From Bacteroidota bacterium (GTDB taxonomy: Bacteria > Bacteroidota > Bacteroidia > Bacteroidales > SZUA-534), in contig QKGS01000037.1 of the NCBI GenBank assembly GCA_003250355.1, forward strand, positions 29,826 through 93,825: DNA of 64,000 bases, written 5' to 3'. Below, one piece after another: positions 54,595 through 64,000 of the stretch. Within the stretch, counting starts at the first letter, position 1. Each line of letters begins with the position of its first letter. The position numbers were made by a program, and so were the translations under genes. Below the pieces are notes generated by a model. The model was given only the letters and a program-made list of their open reading frames with translations. It was not told where the DNA came from and searched no databases.

Positions 54595-57500
54595 CTATTT
54601 TTCTTTATCGGGAACACGATTCAGTTCGGTGCTATAATTAACAAGCCCGGGATAAAAAACAAGGTTTAGCTTGCCCTGCTGTTTCCATAAGCGCATTTGA
54701 AAATCTTTCCTTAGCTTTTCTTTGTCGAATCCATATTTTTTTTCGCTATTGTAATCCATGGCAATAAGTCTCATACCATTTCTGTCAGGTACTGTGCCGT
54801 CTTTTTTAGCTTGTTTTTCTTGTTCTTTTAACAGTTTCTTCGATTTTCCGGCCAGTATATCGCTCATTTGTAACTCTATATGATACTCGTAATCGTCGCC
54901 CATACCCTGCATTGCAAATGCCGACAAATCCATCGACGAAGTTGCAATATTTGTTTCAGGAATGTATATGTAGTCATTCATCATAAAAATACTGGTTTGC
55001 AGAGTATGGAAATCGAGTTTTTCAAGATCCTTTAATCCTCCAAAGTTGGTTAATCCTTTCGATATTTCAACTAATGGTTCAAAGTTGTAAACCTTTCCGT
55101 TTTCTAATCTAACATCTCCCTTAACCCTTATTCTATTTGTTGGCGGCTCCCAACTTCCATCATAAAAGAACGCTCTTGTGCTTATATTACTTGTTAAAAT
55201 TCCCGAAATGTTTTCATATGAAATACCGGTACCTTCCATGTATTTATGATTCTTTCTAAGTATTTGGTTCAGGTCAAAACCTTCAATAATATTTTTAACA
55301 TCAATAACCGGAGCCTCCCATTTACGAGCATCAAATTTTAGTGAAGTATTCATACTACCTCCAAATGCGTTGAATTTCATTTGGTCTATTACATACAAAC
55401 TATCGGCAAAGCGGAATAAAAGCGAAAAGTTTTCCAGTTCGTTATCTTCATATTTTATGTAATCAATAGCAAACTTACCGCGAGCCAAAAAATGAGGTAT
55501 TCCCAGTATTTCAAAATCGGGCAACAGGTATATAGTAGTGTCGCCTGTTATCGGGTCTATTTTTATAAATGGGTCGGGGCTTTCCACTGTGTTGCTTGCT
55601 ACAACATCATTTTCAATTACTTGATTTGCTGTGGTATCGGTTGGTGGCAGCATTGCCATCACTTTTTCATAATTGAATTCATTGAGCCACATATTGGTTT
55701 GCAGAGTAATAACTTTTTCTTTCTGCTCAAGCATTATATTTTTATATACGTTCCATATTTGGGTTGAATCCATTCGAAATTGTATCCCTTTAAAATCTAC
55801 GAATAAGTTATTTACAAGTATCGTATCATCAGCCATTTCAAAATTAAGGTCAAAATCGTTTATTGAATTGAATTTATCTTGCATAGCCTCTTCAACCATA
55901 AGGTTGTCTATTTTTACGTTGAGCTTAGTTTGCTCAAATGCTATGGGTATTATTTGGGTATCGATAGAATCGAGATGAACACTCCCGTACGATTTTATTG
56001 AAATATTAACCAACCCTGCAATTTTTTTAGCCAATGAGTCGGCTATAAAAGGTTTAAGCTTTGCCAGGTCAAGCTTTATATCGGTATCTATTTTAAAATC
56101 GGGCTTATCAATATTTTTCACATAAGCCTTACCTCCTATAGATGCGCCATCAATATTAAAATTGAACGACTCTATATCGGCACCCATATGGTCAATATCG
56201 GTTGGCGAACCAAGTATTCGGGCATTCAGGTTGGAATTAGTAAGTGTAATGCCATATCCAGGAGCTTCTAATCCTATACCGGTTAAGTCAATTCGTCGAG
56301 GTGAATAAGCAAAATTCAAGTTCAGGTTTTTAACCTCATTTACCGAATCTATGGCTGTGCTAATATTTTTAAGCATTACAGTTAGCTTAGTTCTGTTTAA
56401 AAAGTAATCGGCCGAGTTTATTCCCAAATCGTCGGGTAACTGCCCATGTGTTTCGAGTTTTATGCCAATCTTTCCGGTAATGTATTCAACAGTGCTATCG
56501 GGAATTAAACTTGTAAACTCATCAATATCAATAAGAATATCGGACTTTAATTCATAAACAGGCTTGTCGATATTTTGAACTTTAAATGCTAAATCAACAG
56601 AACTTGTATTAGTTTTTATTTTAAATGAGCTGAAATTAGCAGCCATTGTTGAATTGTTTTGTAAATATCCGTTAGTAACAAAACCTGTAAATGATATATG
56701 GTTTAGTGGAGGATAATCGTAAGTGATAACTTTACCATTCTTCATTGCTATATTTACATCAACCTGTGGCAAAAGCAATGAATCGTAGTAGTAACCTTTA
56801 ACTTTTGTATCAACATTAATAACACCTTCAATTTCCTTGAGACCAAATTCTTTGAGCATTGCAGCCGGCAAATATTTTGCAAGTTCATTGAGTTTAATAT
56901 CATCCAGTTTAACACCCAAGTCGAGGTAAATAGAGTCCGATACTATTGCGCTACCTTTAACATCGAGTTCCAGAGCATCGGCATTAAGGTTCAAATTATC
57001 GATAGTTGCCGTATCACCCTTATAGTCAATATCAAATTTCAGATATGCTTTTTTCATAAGATTTACGTTAAAATCCTCAAAGCCAAGGTCGGTCATAAGT
57101 ATTGACCCTTTAACACTTCCGGCATAGTAAGTATCATAGACTTTACCCTTTAATTTAATTTTAGGAATATGAACCTTAGCTCTTGTTTTTGTCGATTCAT
57201 CGTTATAGTGCAGGGTAATATTCGACAAAGTAAGGTCGCGCAATAAAACATCGAGTATCGTTGGTGTAGTATCATTGTTAACTACTATATCTTCTTCTAT
57301 TTCGGTTGTATCCATTGCCGCAAAGGCTTTTGAAATAAAATCGTAATTGGTTGCTCCGGTTGAATCAATATTGTAATAAACATTTATACCTTCTATTTCA
57401 ATCTTTTCTATTTCAATTTTATTGTCAATTAATGCACGTGTTTTTAACGATATATATAAATGGTCGAGACTGGCAAGGGTATCGCTGGTATTAGTAGCTG

Positions 57501-57768
57501 AGTCGCCTTGCAGAGCGTATGGTATACCTAAATGAAATCCGGTAAACTTAATTGTTGCATAAGGGAACTTCCGTAACAAAACCAATGAAACGCTATCCAT
57601 TTTTACAGGCGCCTCAATCATTTCACTCACTTTGCTGAAAGCCAAATGAGTTATCTTATTTTCTGAAAGTTTTGCTGTAAATAGTAAAGCAATTATTAAG
57701 AATAAAATTGCTAAAAATGTAAACAGAAGTATTTTAGAACTCTTTTTAAGTATTTTGCCAATTTTCAT
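54595..57768 (-). CDS. AsmA-family protein
   Basis: The 1,057-residue protein has an N-terminal membrane anchor (about 13-32) and a long beta-rich body with repeated FKIKTNTSSVDLAFKVQNI-like strands, the AsmA pattern. AsmA-like proteins form lipid-conducting bridges between the inner and outer membranes. It heads the AsmA-DsbA-lipoprotein group; 2-bp spacing indicates a single transcript. Confidence 0.88.
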   Translation of the reverse strand: MKIGKILKKSSKILLFTFLAILFLIIALLFTAKLSENKITHLAFSKVSEMIEAPVKMDSVSLVLLRKFPYATIKFTGFHLGIPYALQGDSATNTSDTLASLDHLYISLKTRALIDNKIEIEKIEIEGINVYYNIDSTGATNYDFISKAFAAMDTTEIEEDIVVNNDTTPTILDVLLRDLTLSNITLHYNDESTKTRAKVHIPKIKLKGKVYDTYYAGSVKGSILMTDLGFEDFNVNLMKKAYLKFDIDYKGDTATIDNLNLNADALELDVKGSAIVSDSIYLDLGVKLDDIKLNELAKYLPAAMLKEFGLKEIEGVINVDTKVKGYYYDSLLLPQVDVNIAMKNGKVITYDYPPLNHISFTGFVTNGYLQNNSTMAANFSSFKIKTNTSSVDLAFKVQNIDKPVYELKSDILIDIDEFTSLIPDSTVEYITGKIGIKLETHGQLPDDLGINSADYFLNRTKLTVMLKNISTAIDSVNEVKNLNLNFAYSPRRIDLTGIGLEAPGYGITLTNSNLNARILGSPTDIDHMGADIESFNFNIDGASIGGKAYVKNIDKPDFKIDTDIKLDLAKLKPFIADSLAKKIAGLVNISIKSYGSVHLDSIDTQIIPIAFEQTKLNVKIDNLMVEEAMQDKFNSINDFDLNFEMADDTILVNNLFVDFKGIQFRMDSTQIWNVYKNIMLEQKEKVITLQTNMWLNEFNYEKVMAMLPPTDTTANQVIENDVVASNTVESPDPFIKIDPITGDTTIYLLPDFEILGIPHFLARGKFAIDYIKYEDNELENFSLLFRFADSLYVIDQMKFNAFGGSMNTSLKFDARKWEAPVIDVKNIIEGFDLNQILRKNHKYMEGTGISYENISGILTSNISTRAFFYDGSWEPPTNRIRVKGDVRLENGKVYNFEPLVEISKGLTNFGGLKDLEKLDFHTLQTSIFMMNDYIYIPETNIATSSMDLSAFAMQGMGDDYEYHIELQMSDILAGKSKKLLKEQEKQAKKDGTVPDRNGMRLIAMDYNSEKKYGFDKEKLRKDFQMRLWKQQGKLNLVFYPGLVNYSTELNRVPDKEK

Positions 57769-57885
57769 ATTTCGTTAGGTTAAAGGTTATACTACTTATA
57801 ATTAAGTGATGTAAAACTAATAAAAAATGTAATTTAGGTTATTATTTAAGTAAATTATAATATTTGCATTTATGCGAATCAATTT

Positions 57886-57917
57886 TTTGTTTTTTTAAAA
57901 TGATATTTATATTTTTG
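57886..57917 (+). promoter_or_regulatory. Promoter of rpmE2
   Basis: TTTG (57886-57889), 20 bp, then TATTTTTG (57910-57917), followed by CAACCC. The ATG at 57957 is 40 bp further. Confidence 0.75.
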
Positions 57918-57956
57918 CAACCCTAAATTGAGTTAAATATTTAAAACGATAATACA

Positions 57957-58214
57957 ATGAAAGAGGGAATACATCCTGAGAATTATCGCCTTGTTGTGTT
58001 CAAAGATATGTCGAACGGGGAAACTTTCCTTACAAAATCGACTATCAACACAAAAGATACGATAGAATTAGACGGGACAGAATATCCATTAGTGAAGGTT
58101 GAGATATCAAGTACATCGCACCCGTTCTACACTGGTAAGATGAAACTTGTTGACACCGCAGGACGTGTTGATAAATTCCGTAGCCGTTACGCTAAGCATG
58201 CTCAAAAAGAGTAA
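57957..58214 (+). CDS. rpmE2: 50S ribosomal protein L31 type B
   Basis: The 85-residue ribosomal protein begins [17 protein letters not shown]. It lacks the zinc Cys pairs of the type A protein, so it is the C-minus form used when zinc is scarce. [21 protein letters not shown] is the standard C-terminal half. Its own terminator follows. Confidence 0.97.
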   Translation: MKEGIHPENYRLVVFKDMSNGETFLTKSTINTKDTIELDGTEYPLVKVEISSTSHPFYTGKMKLVDTAGRVDKFRSRYAKHAQKE

Positions 58215-58239
58215 GCTATGTCAAATAATATTTAAAAAA

Positions 58240-58270
58240 AGCTATCAGCCTAAGGTTGATAGCTTTTTTT
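58240..58270 (+). terminator. Terminator of rpmE2
   Basis: AGCTATCA pairs with TGATAGCT, preceded by an A run and followed by T7. Confidence 0.9.
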
Positions 58271-58294
58271 ATTTTTGTATAATAATATAACAAT

Positions 58295-59593
58295 ATGCAG
58301 GAATCCATTTTACACTCATATACAAATGCAGTAATCATAACCATCAATAAATGTATGGATATAATTAAAAACGGTTACATTACTGTAAATGGCAATAAAA
58401 TAATTGATATCGGAACAGGTGAACCCAAAAGCGGAGGTATAACTATTGATGTCGGCGGCAAAATAATAATGCCCGGATTTGTAAATGCACATACCCATAT
58501 GCCCATGACCTTGTATCGAGGAATAGCCGACGACCTTCCTCTTATGGAATGGCTCGAAGAGCATATATGGCCTGCTGAAGCAAAATATACAACTGAAGAA
58601 AATGTTCGCATAGGAGCCCGCTTAGGGTTAGCCGAAATGATTAAAACAGGCACCACAACTTTTTGCGATATGTACTTCTTTGCCGATGCCGTAGCCGAAG
58701 AGACCGAAAAAGCAGGCTTGCGTTCAGTTATGGGTGAAGGAATACTTGAATTTGCTACCAATAGCTTTGAGCACAGTAAGGCAGCATTGGAAAAGGCCGA
58801 AAACTTTATAAAAAAGTGGAGTGGCAATAAACTAATTCACCCTGCAGTAATATTTCATGCTACATACACTTGCAAAAAAAATACTTTGATAAAAGTAAAG
58901 GAAATGGCCGAAAAATACAAAGTACCTATGACTACGCACATATCGGAAACCAAAGGCGAAGTGGAAAATGTTACTTATGAACAAGGCAAAAATCCGGTGC
59001 AGTATTTAAAGGAGCTGAAACTACTAAACAATAAACTTACCGGAGCACACTGTGTTTGGCTAACCGAATACGACCAAAAAGACTTTGCAAAACACGGAAC
59101 TTCAATAGCGCATTGCCCTACAAGCAACTTAAAACTTGGTAGCGGCATAGCCCCCATACCCGATTATTTGAAAAAAGGGATTAATGTAGCTTTAGGTACC
59201 GATGGAGCAGCCAGTAATAATAACCTTGATATGGTTGAGGAAATGCGTTTAGCTGCACTATTACACAAAGGAAATACTTTGAATCCAACTGTTGTAAATG
59301 CTAAAACAGCTATTAAAATGGCAACTATTAATGGAGCAAAAGCTTTGGGGCTTGATAATATAATTGGTTCACTGGAAGTTGGTAAAAGAGCCGACTTTAT
59401 TATTATTGATACTGAAAATACATTTATGACTCCAATATATGATTACTATTCAGCTATTGTATATTCCATGAATAGCAGTTGTATTGAAACTGTGGTTGTT
59501 AATGGTAAAGAGTTGATGGTTGGAAGGGAGTTGGTTACATTGAATGAGAATTTAATAGTTGAACAGGTTAAATCATTGAAAATAATGCAGTAA
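58295..59593 (+). CDS. MtaD-type amidohydrolase (adenosylhomocysteine/methylthioadenosine deaminase-like)
   Basis: The 432-residue TIM-barrel protein has HTHMPM (metal His pair), a later HISE motif, GAHCVWL with the third His, and GTDGAAS with the catalytic Asp. The order and spacing fit deaminases of MtaD or TrzN/AtzA type. Substrate specificity is not certain. It sits alone, with rpmE2 upstream. Confidence 0.88.
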   Translation: MQESILHSYTNAVIITINKCMDIIKNGYITVNGNKIIDIGTGEPKSGGITIDVGGKIIMPGFVNAHTHMPMTLYRGIADDLPLMEWLEEHIWPAEAKYTTEENVRIGARLGLAEMIKTGTTTFCDMYFFADAVAEETEKAGLRSVMGEGILEFATNSFEHSKAALEKAENFIKKWSGNKLIHPAVIFHATYTCKKNTLIKVKEMAEKYKVPMTTHISETKGEVENVTYEQGKNPVQYLKELKLLNNKLTGAHCVWLTEYDQKDFAKHGTSIAHCPTSNLKLGSGIAPIPDYLKKGINVALGTDGAASNNNLDMVEEMRLAALLHKGNTLNPTVVNAKTAIKMATINGAKALGLDNIIGSLEVGKRADFIIIDTENTFMTPIYDYYSAIVYSMNSSCIETVVVNGKELMVGRELVTLNENLIVEQVKSLKIMQ

Positions 59594-59594
59594 T

Positions 59595-61148
59595 TTATTT
59601 CACCACCTTATATATTGATATCTCCCCTTTTTCATATATTTTTTCCTGATTAAATGCAATAGTGTAATTTAGGTAATCCTTTTGTGTGTAAAGTACATAA
59701 TCAAAATCTCGGTTTTTTAATTCATTTAGTTTATTAACCTCATATTCAGCAGAAGCACCTATATACCCAACGTTCCATCCCTGACGTTTTATAAATAATA
59801 ATCCGCCATTGGGAGTAATATCTTTCATAACAACAAATTTTGCATTTTCCCCAATATTCAGTGAATCAATAACATACGACAGGTTATTTTCTTTTACAAT
59901 GTATGATATTTGAGAGTGTGCATCCCATGATTTTACATCTTTGTACCTTAAGTTTAGGTAATTACATTCTCTTTCAAAGTTCGTTATTAGTACTGCTAAT
60001 AATATTAATTTTGGTAAAATATAATTTGCATTAGGGAAACGATTTAATATGGTAGTGACAGAATTTATAATTATAAAAAACAGTGGAATATAAAAAACAA
60101 GTAAATAGTAGTCATGATCTTTAAACTGAGCAAAAAAGAGAAAGAAGTAAAAAACACTTCCAATAATTAAAAATATTGTAGGTATAATAATTTTTTTAAT
60201 TGAATGAACTATTAATAATACAGATGATATTGAAATATAAATAAACATATAATATGCGTGTTTTGAATAAGCATATTTTAACCAGCCATCTTTATACGTA
60301 AGTGCACTAAATACATATTCTTTCCATTCTTTTGAAGTATCCCAAAATGGATTTGGTTTAATCAAAAAATAGTAGTCGTTATGTGTTTTATTATAAATAG
60401 TTACAAATATGTTCCATGCCAATATAATTGTAGTAATAATAATTATTGAAATTAATGCTGGCAAATTATTTTTTAGTGTTTTAAGTATTGGTTCTTTTTT
60501 TAGTATATCGTATGTAATTAACGAAAGCATAGCTGAAAAAGGGTTAATAAAATATGTAACCTTAATTAGGCTGGCTATACCAAAAAATGAAAAGCAGTAA
60601 ATAAGTGTTTTAAGTTTTTTATCCTCAGCCCAGTATTTGTAAAAAAAATACCAACCAATAATTGTAAGCCCCAAAACGGTACTATCGGGTAAAAAATTAT
60701 TTGCATAATACAGGTATATTTCCGATGATATAAAGATAAATAATAGAAGGAGTGAAAAAAATTTATCTTTTACAGCTTTAACTATTAACTTATAAAGATA
60801 AATTACTGCAGCTAAGTTTATTGCAAAGTTCAGAATTCTGAGTATAAATATTTTTTCGCCAAATATTTTATATAAAATAGCAGTAATATAATACATAATA
60901 GGAAACTCACATGCAGCCTTTCCTTCGATACTGTTTTGATTAAAAACACCGGGAGAAAAGAAATTAAAACCGTTTCTTAAATATATTGATGCAAATGACA
61001 AACTATCCGTTTGTCGGATAAAGTGTATTCCTTCTGGGTCTTTAAATAGAATAACAAAATAATTTGTAATTATATAAAACACAAACAAAATGATTGCAAA
61101 AATATAGTAATGATATTTTTCAATGCTTCTAAATAATTTACCTTTCAT
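59595..61148 (-). CDS. Multi-pass membrane glycosyltransferase (GT39/PMT-like)
   Basis: The 517-residue protein has an N-terminal membrane helix and about ten more, with an FIRQTDSLSFA acidic loop after the first helix, as in GT39/ArnT-type enzymes that use lipid-linked sugars. The C-terminal 120 residues are soluble. Donor and acceptor cannot be told. It is divergent from the next membrane protein. Confidence 0.7.
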   Translation of the reverse strand: MKGKLFRSIEKYHYYIFAIILFVFYIITNYFVILFKDPEGIHFIRQTDSLSFASIYLRNGFNFFSPGVFNQNSIEGKAACEFPIMYYITAILYKIFGEKIFILRILNFAINLAAVIYLYKLIVKAVKDKFFSLLLLFIFISSEIYLYYANNFLPDSTVLGLTIIGWYFFYKYWAEDKKLKTLIYCFSFFGIASLIKVTYFINPFSAMLSLITYDILKKEPILKTLKNNLPALISIIIITTIILAWNIFVTIYNKTHNDYYFLIKPNPFWDTSKEWKEYVFSALTYKDGWLKYAYSKHAYYMFIYISISSVLLIVHSIKKIIIPTIFLIIGSVFYFFLFFAQFKDHDYYLLVFYIPLFFIIINSVTTILNRFPNANYILPKLILLAVLITNFERECNYLNLRYKDVKSWDAHSQISYIVKENNLSYVIDSLNIGENAKFVVMKDITPNGGLLFIKRQGWNVGYIGASAEYEVNKLNELKNRDFDYVLYTQKDYLNYTIAFNQEKIYEKGEISIYKVVK

Positions 61149-61306
61149 TTATTATTATTTTTTGTAAAAGTGAATAATTCTAATCTATTGTTTTCAAAAA
61201 TTGCACAATAATACATAAATTTTAAAAAAACAGACATAATGCTACAAAACTATTGCATTAATCAATATTATGTTACTATATTGGACACATCAAAAACAAC
61301 AATAAT

Positions 61307-62740
61307 ATGAAGAGGATTACGATTAAATTCCTTAATAATTTTAGTGAATTGCAAATATTAGCATGGTTATCTTTTTTTATTTATATATTTTATAGTTTAC
61401 TTTTTTATAAAGAACGCACATGTTATACTGACTCAGCATACTATATATTTCAGTTAATAGAATTCGATGCCATAAAGGGGGGGTTGAACAGATTTGGAGG
61501 ATATGTTCCTCAGATACCAACATATATCTTATATAAATTTGGATTTAGTTTGAAGGCATTATTAATAAGTTTCAGCTTCTCGTATGCTTTTATACAATTC
61601 CTTTTATTTCTTTTGGTACATTATCTGTTTAAAAACAAGAAGGTTGCACTTTCAATAGTTTTTATTCAAATATTAAGTATGGGAAAATCATTTTTCCACT
61701 GTGCTTCAGATACTCATCTAGCTATTACTATTGCATTAACTCTTTATGCATGGTTAGTTTTTAGCCTTAATAAAAAGGATGAACTTAAGTGGTATTATCT
61801 GTTATTGGTTAGTTTACTAATTGTAATTTTTGGGGTTTTCAATCACTTAGTTTTTATATTACTGTCCGGATTTCTAATACTATATGCTTGGATTGAGTTT
61901 AAACCCAAGTTGTTCAATATGAATTTTATAACACTGGCACTAGCATTTATTCTTGTATTCTTTGTGAAATTTGCATTTATGGAGACGTCGGGTTATGAGA
62001 AACAGTATCTGGAACAACTAAAAATCGCACATAAAATACTTTTAAACTTGCGGAGTTATTACAGTTTGCATTTTTATGTCCAATACTTTAACAGTCATTA
62101 TCTGAGCACAACAATATGCTTGCTAATATCTACCATAATTTTATTAAATAAAAGAAAGAACGTTGAAGCAATTCTAGTTGTAGGATATTATGTATTTATG
62201 TTGCTTTTTTCATTTGTAATATATAATCAAGGCGACTCTGATATTATGATGGAACGGAGTTTTATGGGGCAGGTACTTATTGCTTTATTACCTCTATTTT
62301 TGCATATTGATGATGTTAAAAATCAAAAAATCAGAAATATAATTCTTATTTATATAGGAATTATATCTTTTAGCTCATTTGTAAGAATATATAATAACGG
62401 CAATATATATAAAGAAAGAATTTCTTATGCATATTCGCTTATGCACAATAATGCAAATAGGGGTATAAAAAAAGCGGTTGTTGACCCATCTGATATTGAT
62501 ATGGGAAAAGTTGAAGTGCCTTGGGCATATGCAATTGAAACATTATTCTTATCAACAATAGATAAGAAACTTGATCAACAAACAATTTATATTTTACCAA
62601 AATCTACAAGTTTAAATGAAAGTACTAATAATCCCGACTTGTTTTTATGTGTTCATTTTTGGGAAATATGGAATTCAAATAATCTTAATAATAACTATTT
62701 TAAACTTAACGCAGAGCCTTATAGTAAGGTGAAATATTAG
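61307..62740 (+). CDS. Multi-pass membrane protein of a surface-glycan cluster
   Basis: The 477-residue protein has about nine to ten hydrophobic segments and little charged loop sequence except the C-terminal 90 residues. No sequence motif identifies an enzyme, but its size and position fit a membrane-bound glycosyltransferase or flippase-like protein. A possible promoter (TTG at 61253, TATATTGG at 61277) precedes it. Confidence 0.5.
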   Translation: MKRITIKFLNNFSELQILAWLSFFIYIFYSLLFYKERTCYTDSAYYIFQLIEFDAIKGGLNRFGGYVPQIPTYILYKFGFSLKALLISFSFSYAFIQFLLFLLVHYLFKNKKVALSIVFIQILSMGKSFFHCASDTHLAITIALTLYAWLVFSLNKKDELKWYYLLLVSLLIVIFGVFNHLVFILLSGFLILYAWIEFKPKLFNMNFITLALAFILVFFVKFAFMETSGYEKQYLEQLKIAHKILLNLRSYYSLHFYVQYFNSHYLSTTICLLISTIILLNKRKNVEAILVVGYYVFMLLFSFVIYNQGDSDIMMERSFMGQVLIALLPLFLHIDDVKNQKIRNIILIYIGIISFSSFVRIYNNGNIYKERISYAYSLMHNNANRGIKKAVVDPSDIDMGKVEVPWAYAIETLFLSTIDKKLDQQTIYILPKSTSLNESTNNPDLFLCVHFWEIWNSNNLNNNYFKLNAEPYSKVKY

Positions 62741-62783
62741 TTAATTATTATATAGATCTTCATTACCCAATCACTGAAATGTA

Positions 62784-62813
62784 TTGTATGACTATAATAA
62801 AGTTATAAATTTG
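62784..62813 (+). promoter_or_regulatory. Promoter of the GT2 gene
   Basis: TTG (62784-62786), exactly 19 bp, then TAAATTTG (62806-62813), followed by CACG. Confidence 0.75.
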
Positions 62814-62842
62814 CACGAAAAAATAAAAAAAATAATAGCAAT

Positions 62843-63568
62843 ATGAATTTTAAAAAGTTAAGCATTATTGTTCCTGCTTACAATGAAGCAAAAACAATCC
62901 ACATTATTCTTAATAAACTTAAAGATGTAGAGCTGATTAATGGTATCCATAAAGAAATAGTTATAGTTAACGACTGTTCAAAAGATAATACCATAGAAGT
63001 TGTAGAAAAATATATTGCCGACAATAAAGATATGGACATTCAGTTCTATAGCCAACCCAAAAATATGGGAAAAGGAGCTGCTTTACATAGAGGTATTAAA
63101 GAGGCTACCGGCGACTACCTAATAATTCAGGATGCCGATTTGGAATACGACCCAATGGAATACAACCATTTGCTGAAACCGGTTTTTTACGACAATGCCG
63201 ATGTAGTATATGGTTCAAGGTTTTTGGGTGGTAATCCACATAGAATACTCTTCTTTTGGCATTCTATCGGTAATAAAATGTTAACCATATTTTCAAATAT
63301 ATTTTCGGGTCTTAACTTAACCGATATGGAAACATGTTACAAACTATTCCGTTCCGATATAATTAAAGGAATAAACCTAAAAGAAAGCCGTTTTGGCTTT
63401 GAGCCAGAAGTTACAGCTAAACTCTCTCGTATCCCAAAAATTAAAATTTATGAAGTAGGTATCTCATACTATGGCAGAACTTACGATGAAGGGAAAAAAA
63501 TTAATGCGAAAGATGGATTCCGTGCTGTTTGGTGTATTCTTAAATATGGTTTATTTAAAGCTAAATAA
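62843..63568 (+). CDS. GT2-family glycosyltransferase, DPM1-like
   Basis: The 241-residue protein starts [14 protein letters not shown] and has the metal-binding DADLEYDP (DXD-like) motif and GSRFLGG, typical of dolichol/undecaprenyl-phosphate mannosyltransferase-type enzymes. No membrane segment is seen, so the short soluble form is likely. Methyltransferase follows 9 bp later. Confidence 0.92.
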   Translation: MNFKKLSIIVPAYNEAKTIHIILNKLKDVELINGIHKEIVIVNDCSKDNTIEVVEKYIADNKDMDIQFYSQPKNMGKGAALHRGIKEATGDYLIIQDADLEYDPMEYNHLLKPVFYDNADVVYGSRFLGGNPHRILFFWHSIGNKMLTIFSNIFSGLNLTDMETCYKLFRSDIIKGINLKESRFGFEPEVTAKLSRIPKIKIYEVGISYYGRTYDEGKKINAKDGFRAVWCILKYGLFKAK

Positions 63569-63577
63569 TTTGTAAAA

Positions 63578-64000
63578 ATGGTAGAAGAAATAGAATTTGT
63601 AGAGAAAGATTTAATAGGAGAAGAGAATTTAGACGTTATTTCTGAAGCAGACAGATTTAATGAATATATGTATTCTGCCATCAAACCATTTTGCAAAGGA
63701 AATATTTTAGAAATCGGAAGTGGAATAGGGAATATATCCGGTCAATTGATAAATGATGGTTTTAAGCTTATGCTTTCCGATGTCAGAGGAGGATATTGCA
63801 ATAGGCTAAATGAAAAATTTCAAAATAACAAATTATTTCTTGGTACAGAAGTAATTGATATAATTGACCCGGAATTTGATGTTAAATATTCTTTACATTT
63901 TGGAAAATACGATACTGTATTTTCATTGAATGTTGTAGAGCATATAAAGGACGACTCATTGGCCATCAGTAATTGCAAAAAATTCCTTAAAGATGGAGGT
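63578..64000 (+). CDS. Class I SAM-dependent methyltransferase, C-terminus outside window
   Basis: The frame is open from an ATG at 63578 to the edge (141 codons). LEIGSGIGNIS is the SAM-binding loop, and NVVEHIKDD is motif IV-like. The rest is missing. The 9-bp gap to the GT2 gene indicates an operon. Confidence 0.85.
   Translation, partial: MVEEIEFVEKDLIGEENLDVISEADRFNEYMYSAIKPFCKGNILEIGSGIGNISGQLINDGFKLMLSDVRGGYCNRLNEKFQNNKLFLGTEVIDIIDPEFDVKYSLHFGKYDTVFSLNVVEHIKDDSLAISNCKKFLKDGG

Overview
The window looks like a chromosomal segment of an anaerobic or microaerophilic member of the Bacteroidota, most likely of the order Bacteroidales. The evidence is AT-rich DNA, promoters of the Bacteroidota type (TTG, about 19 nt, TAnnTTTG), a tmRNA whose tag ends NYALAA, and protein families typical of the phylum: DUF4294, DUF6588, GIN-domain DUF2807, YfiR with a TonB-dependent receptor, ADP-forming acyl-CoA synthetase with a PEP-synthase-like partner, and Rho with a long insert. 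The [FeFe]-hydrogenase maturases HydG and HydE point to hydrogen metabolism. No species can be named from sequence alone.

Positions 1 to about 15,100 are an accessory, defence-island-like region. It holds a RecF/OLD-like ATPase running off the left edge, an exported LPP20-like protein, an unknown protein with a YH-Cys motif, a macro-plus-DUF4145-like gene lying between two imperfect 40-bp direct repeats, an exported TPR-CHAT protein divergent from an exported caspase, an exported 25-residue-repeat protein, a possible PemK/MazF-fold protein overlapping a membrane-anchored TPR protein, a WYL regulator and a second caspase that seems to have lost its N-terminus. The 16-bp palindromic motif repeated in the WYL promoter also occurs in front of the ATPase gene. 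The region ends beside the 3' end of ssrA (tmRNA), a common integration site.

Positions 15,200 to 26,900 are mostly housekeeping: tmRNA, DUF2130 protein, prfB with its +1 frameshift, prmC-recX, ribD, a GIN-domain protein, initiator tRNA, a chemotaxis receptor, a DUF6588 outer-membrane protein, a TatD-like hydrolase and tcdA. Positions 26,900 to 30,300 carry hydG and hydE behind a palindromic operator, a strong -7 box and a structured leader. Positions 30,400 to 36,700 are the leucine operon (leuC-leuD-IPMS/citramalate synthase-leuB, minus strand) with a divergent LysR regulator. Then follow a YfiR-TonB receptor pair, grpE-dnaJ, a PTPS/QueD-like gene, fabD, and the acyl-CoA synthetase/PPDK-like operon.

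Positions 48,700 to 64,000 hold rho, tRNA-Thr, tRNA-Tyr and tRNA-Gly, an aspartyl-protease-like protein, mdh, a DUF4294 protein, an AsmA-DsbA-like-lipoprotein cluster, rpmE2, an MtaD-type amidohydrolase, and the start of a cell-surface glycan cluster (two membrane glycosyltransferase-like proteins, a GT2 and a methyltransferase cut by the right edge).

The most novel features are the mobile macro/DUF4145 cassette, the WYL motif shared by the WYL and ATPase genes, the hydG control region, and the receiver-PPDK fusion that lacks the phosphohistidine domain. No CRISPR array or insertion sequence was seen.
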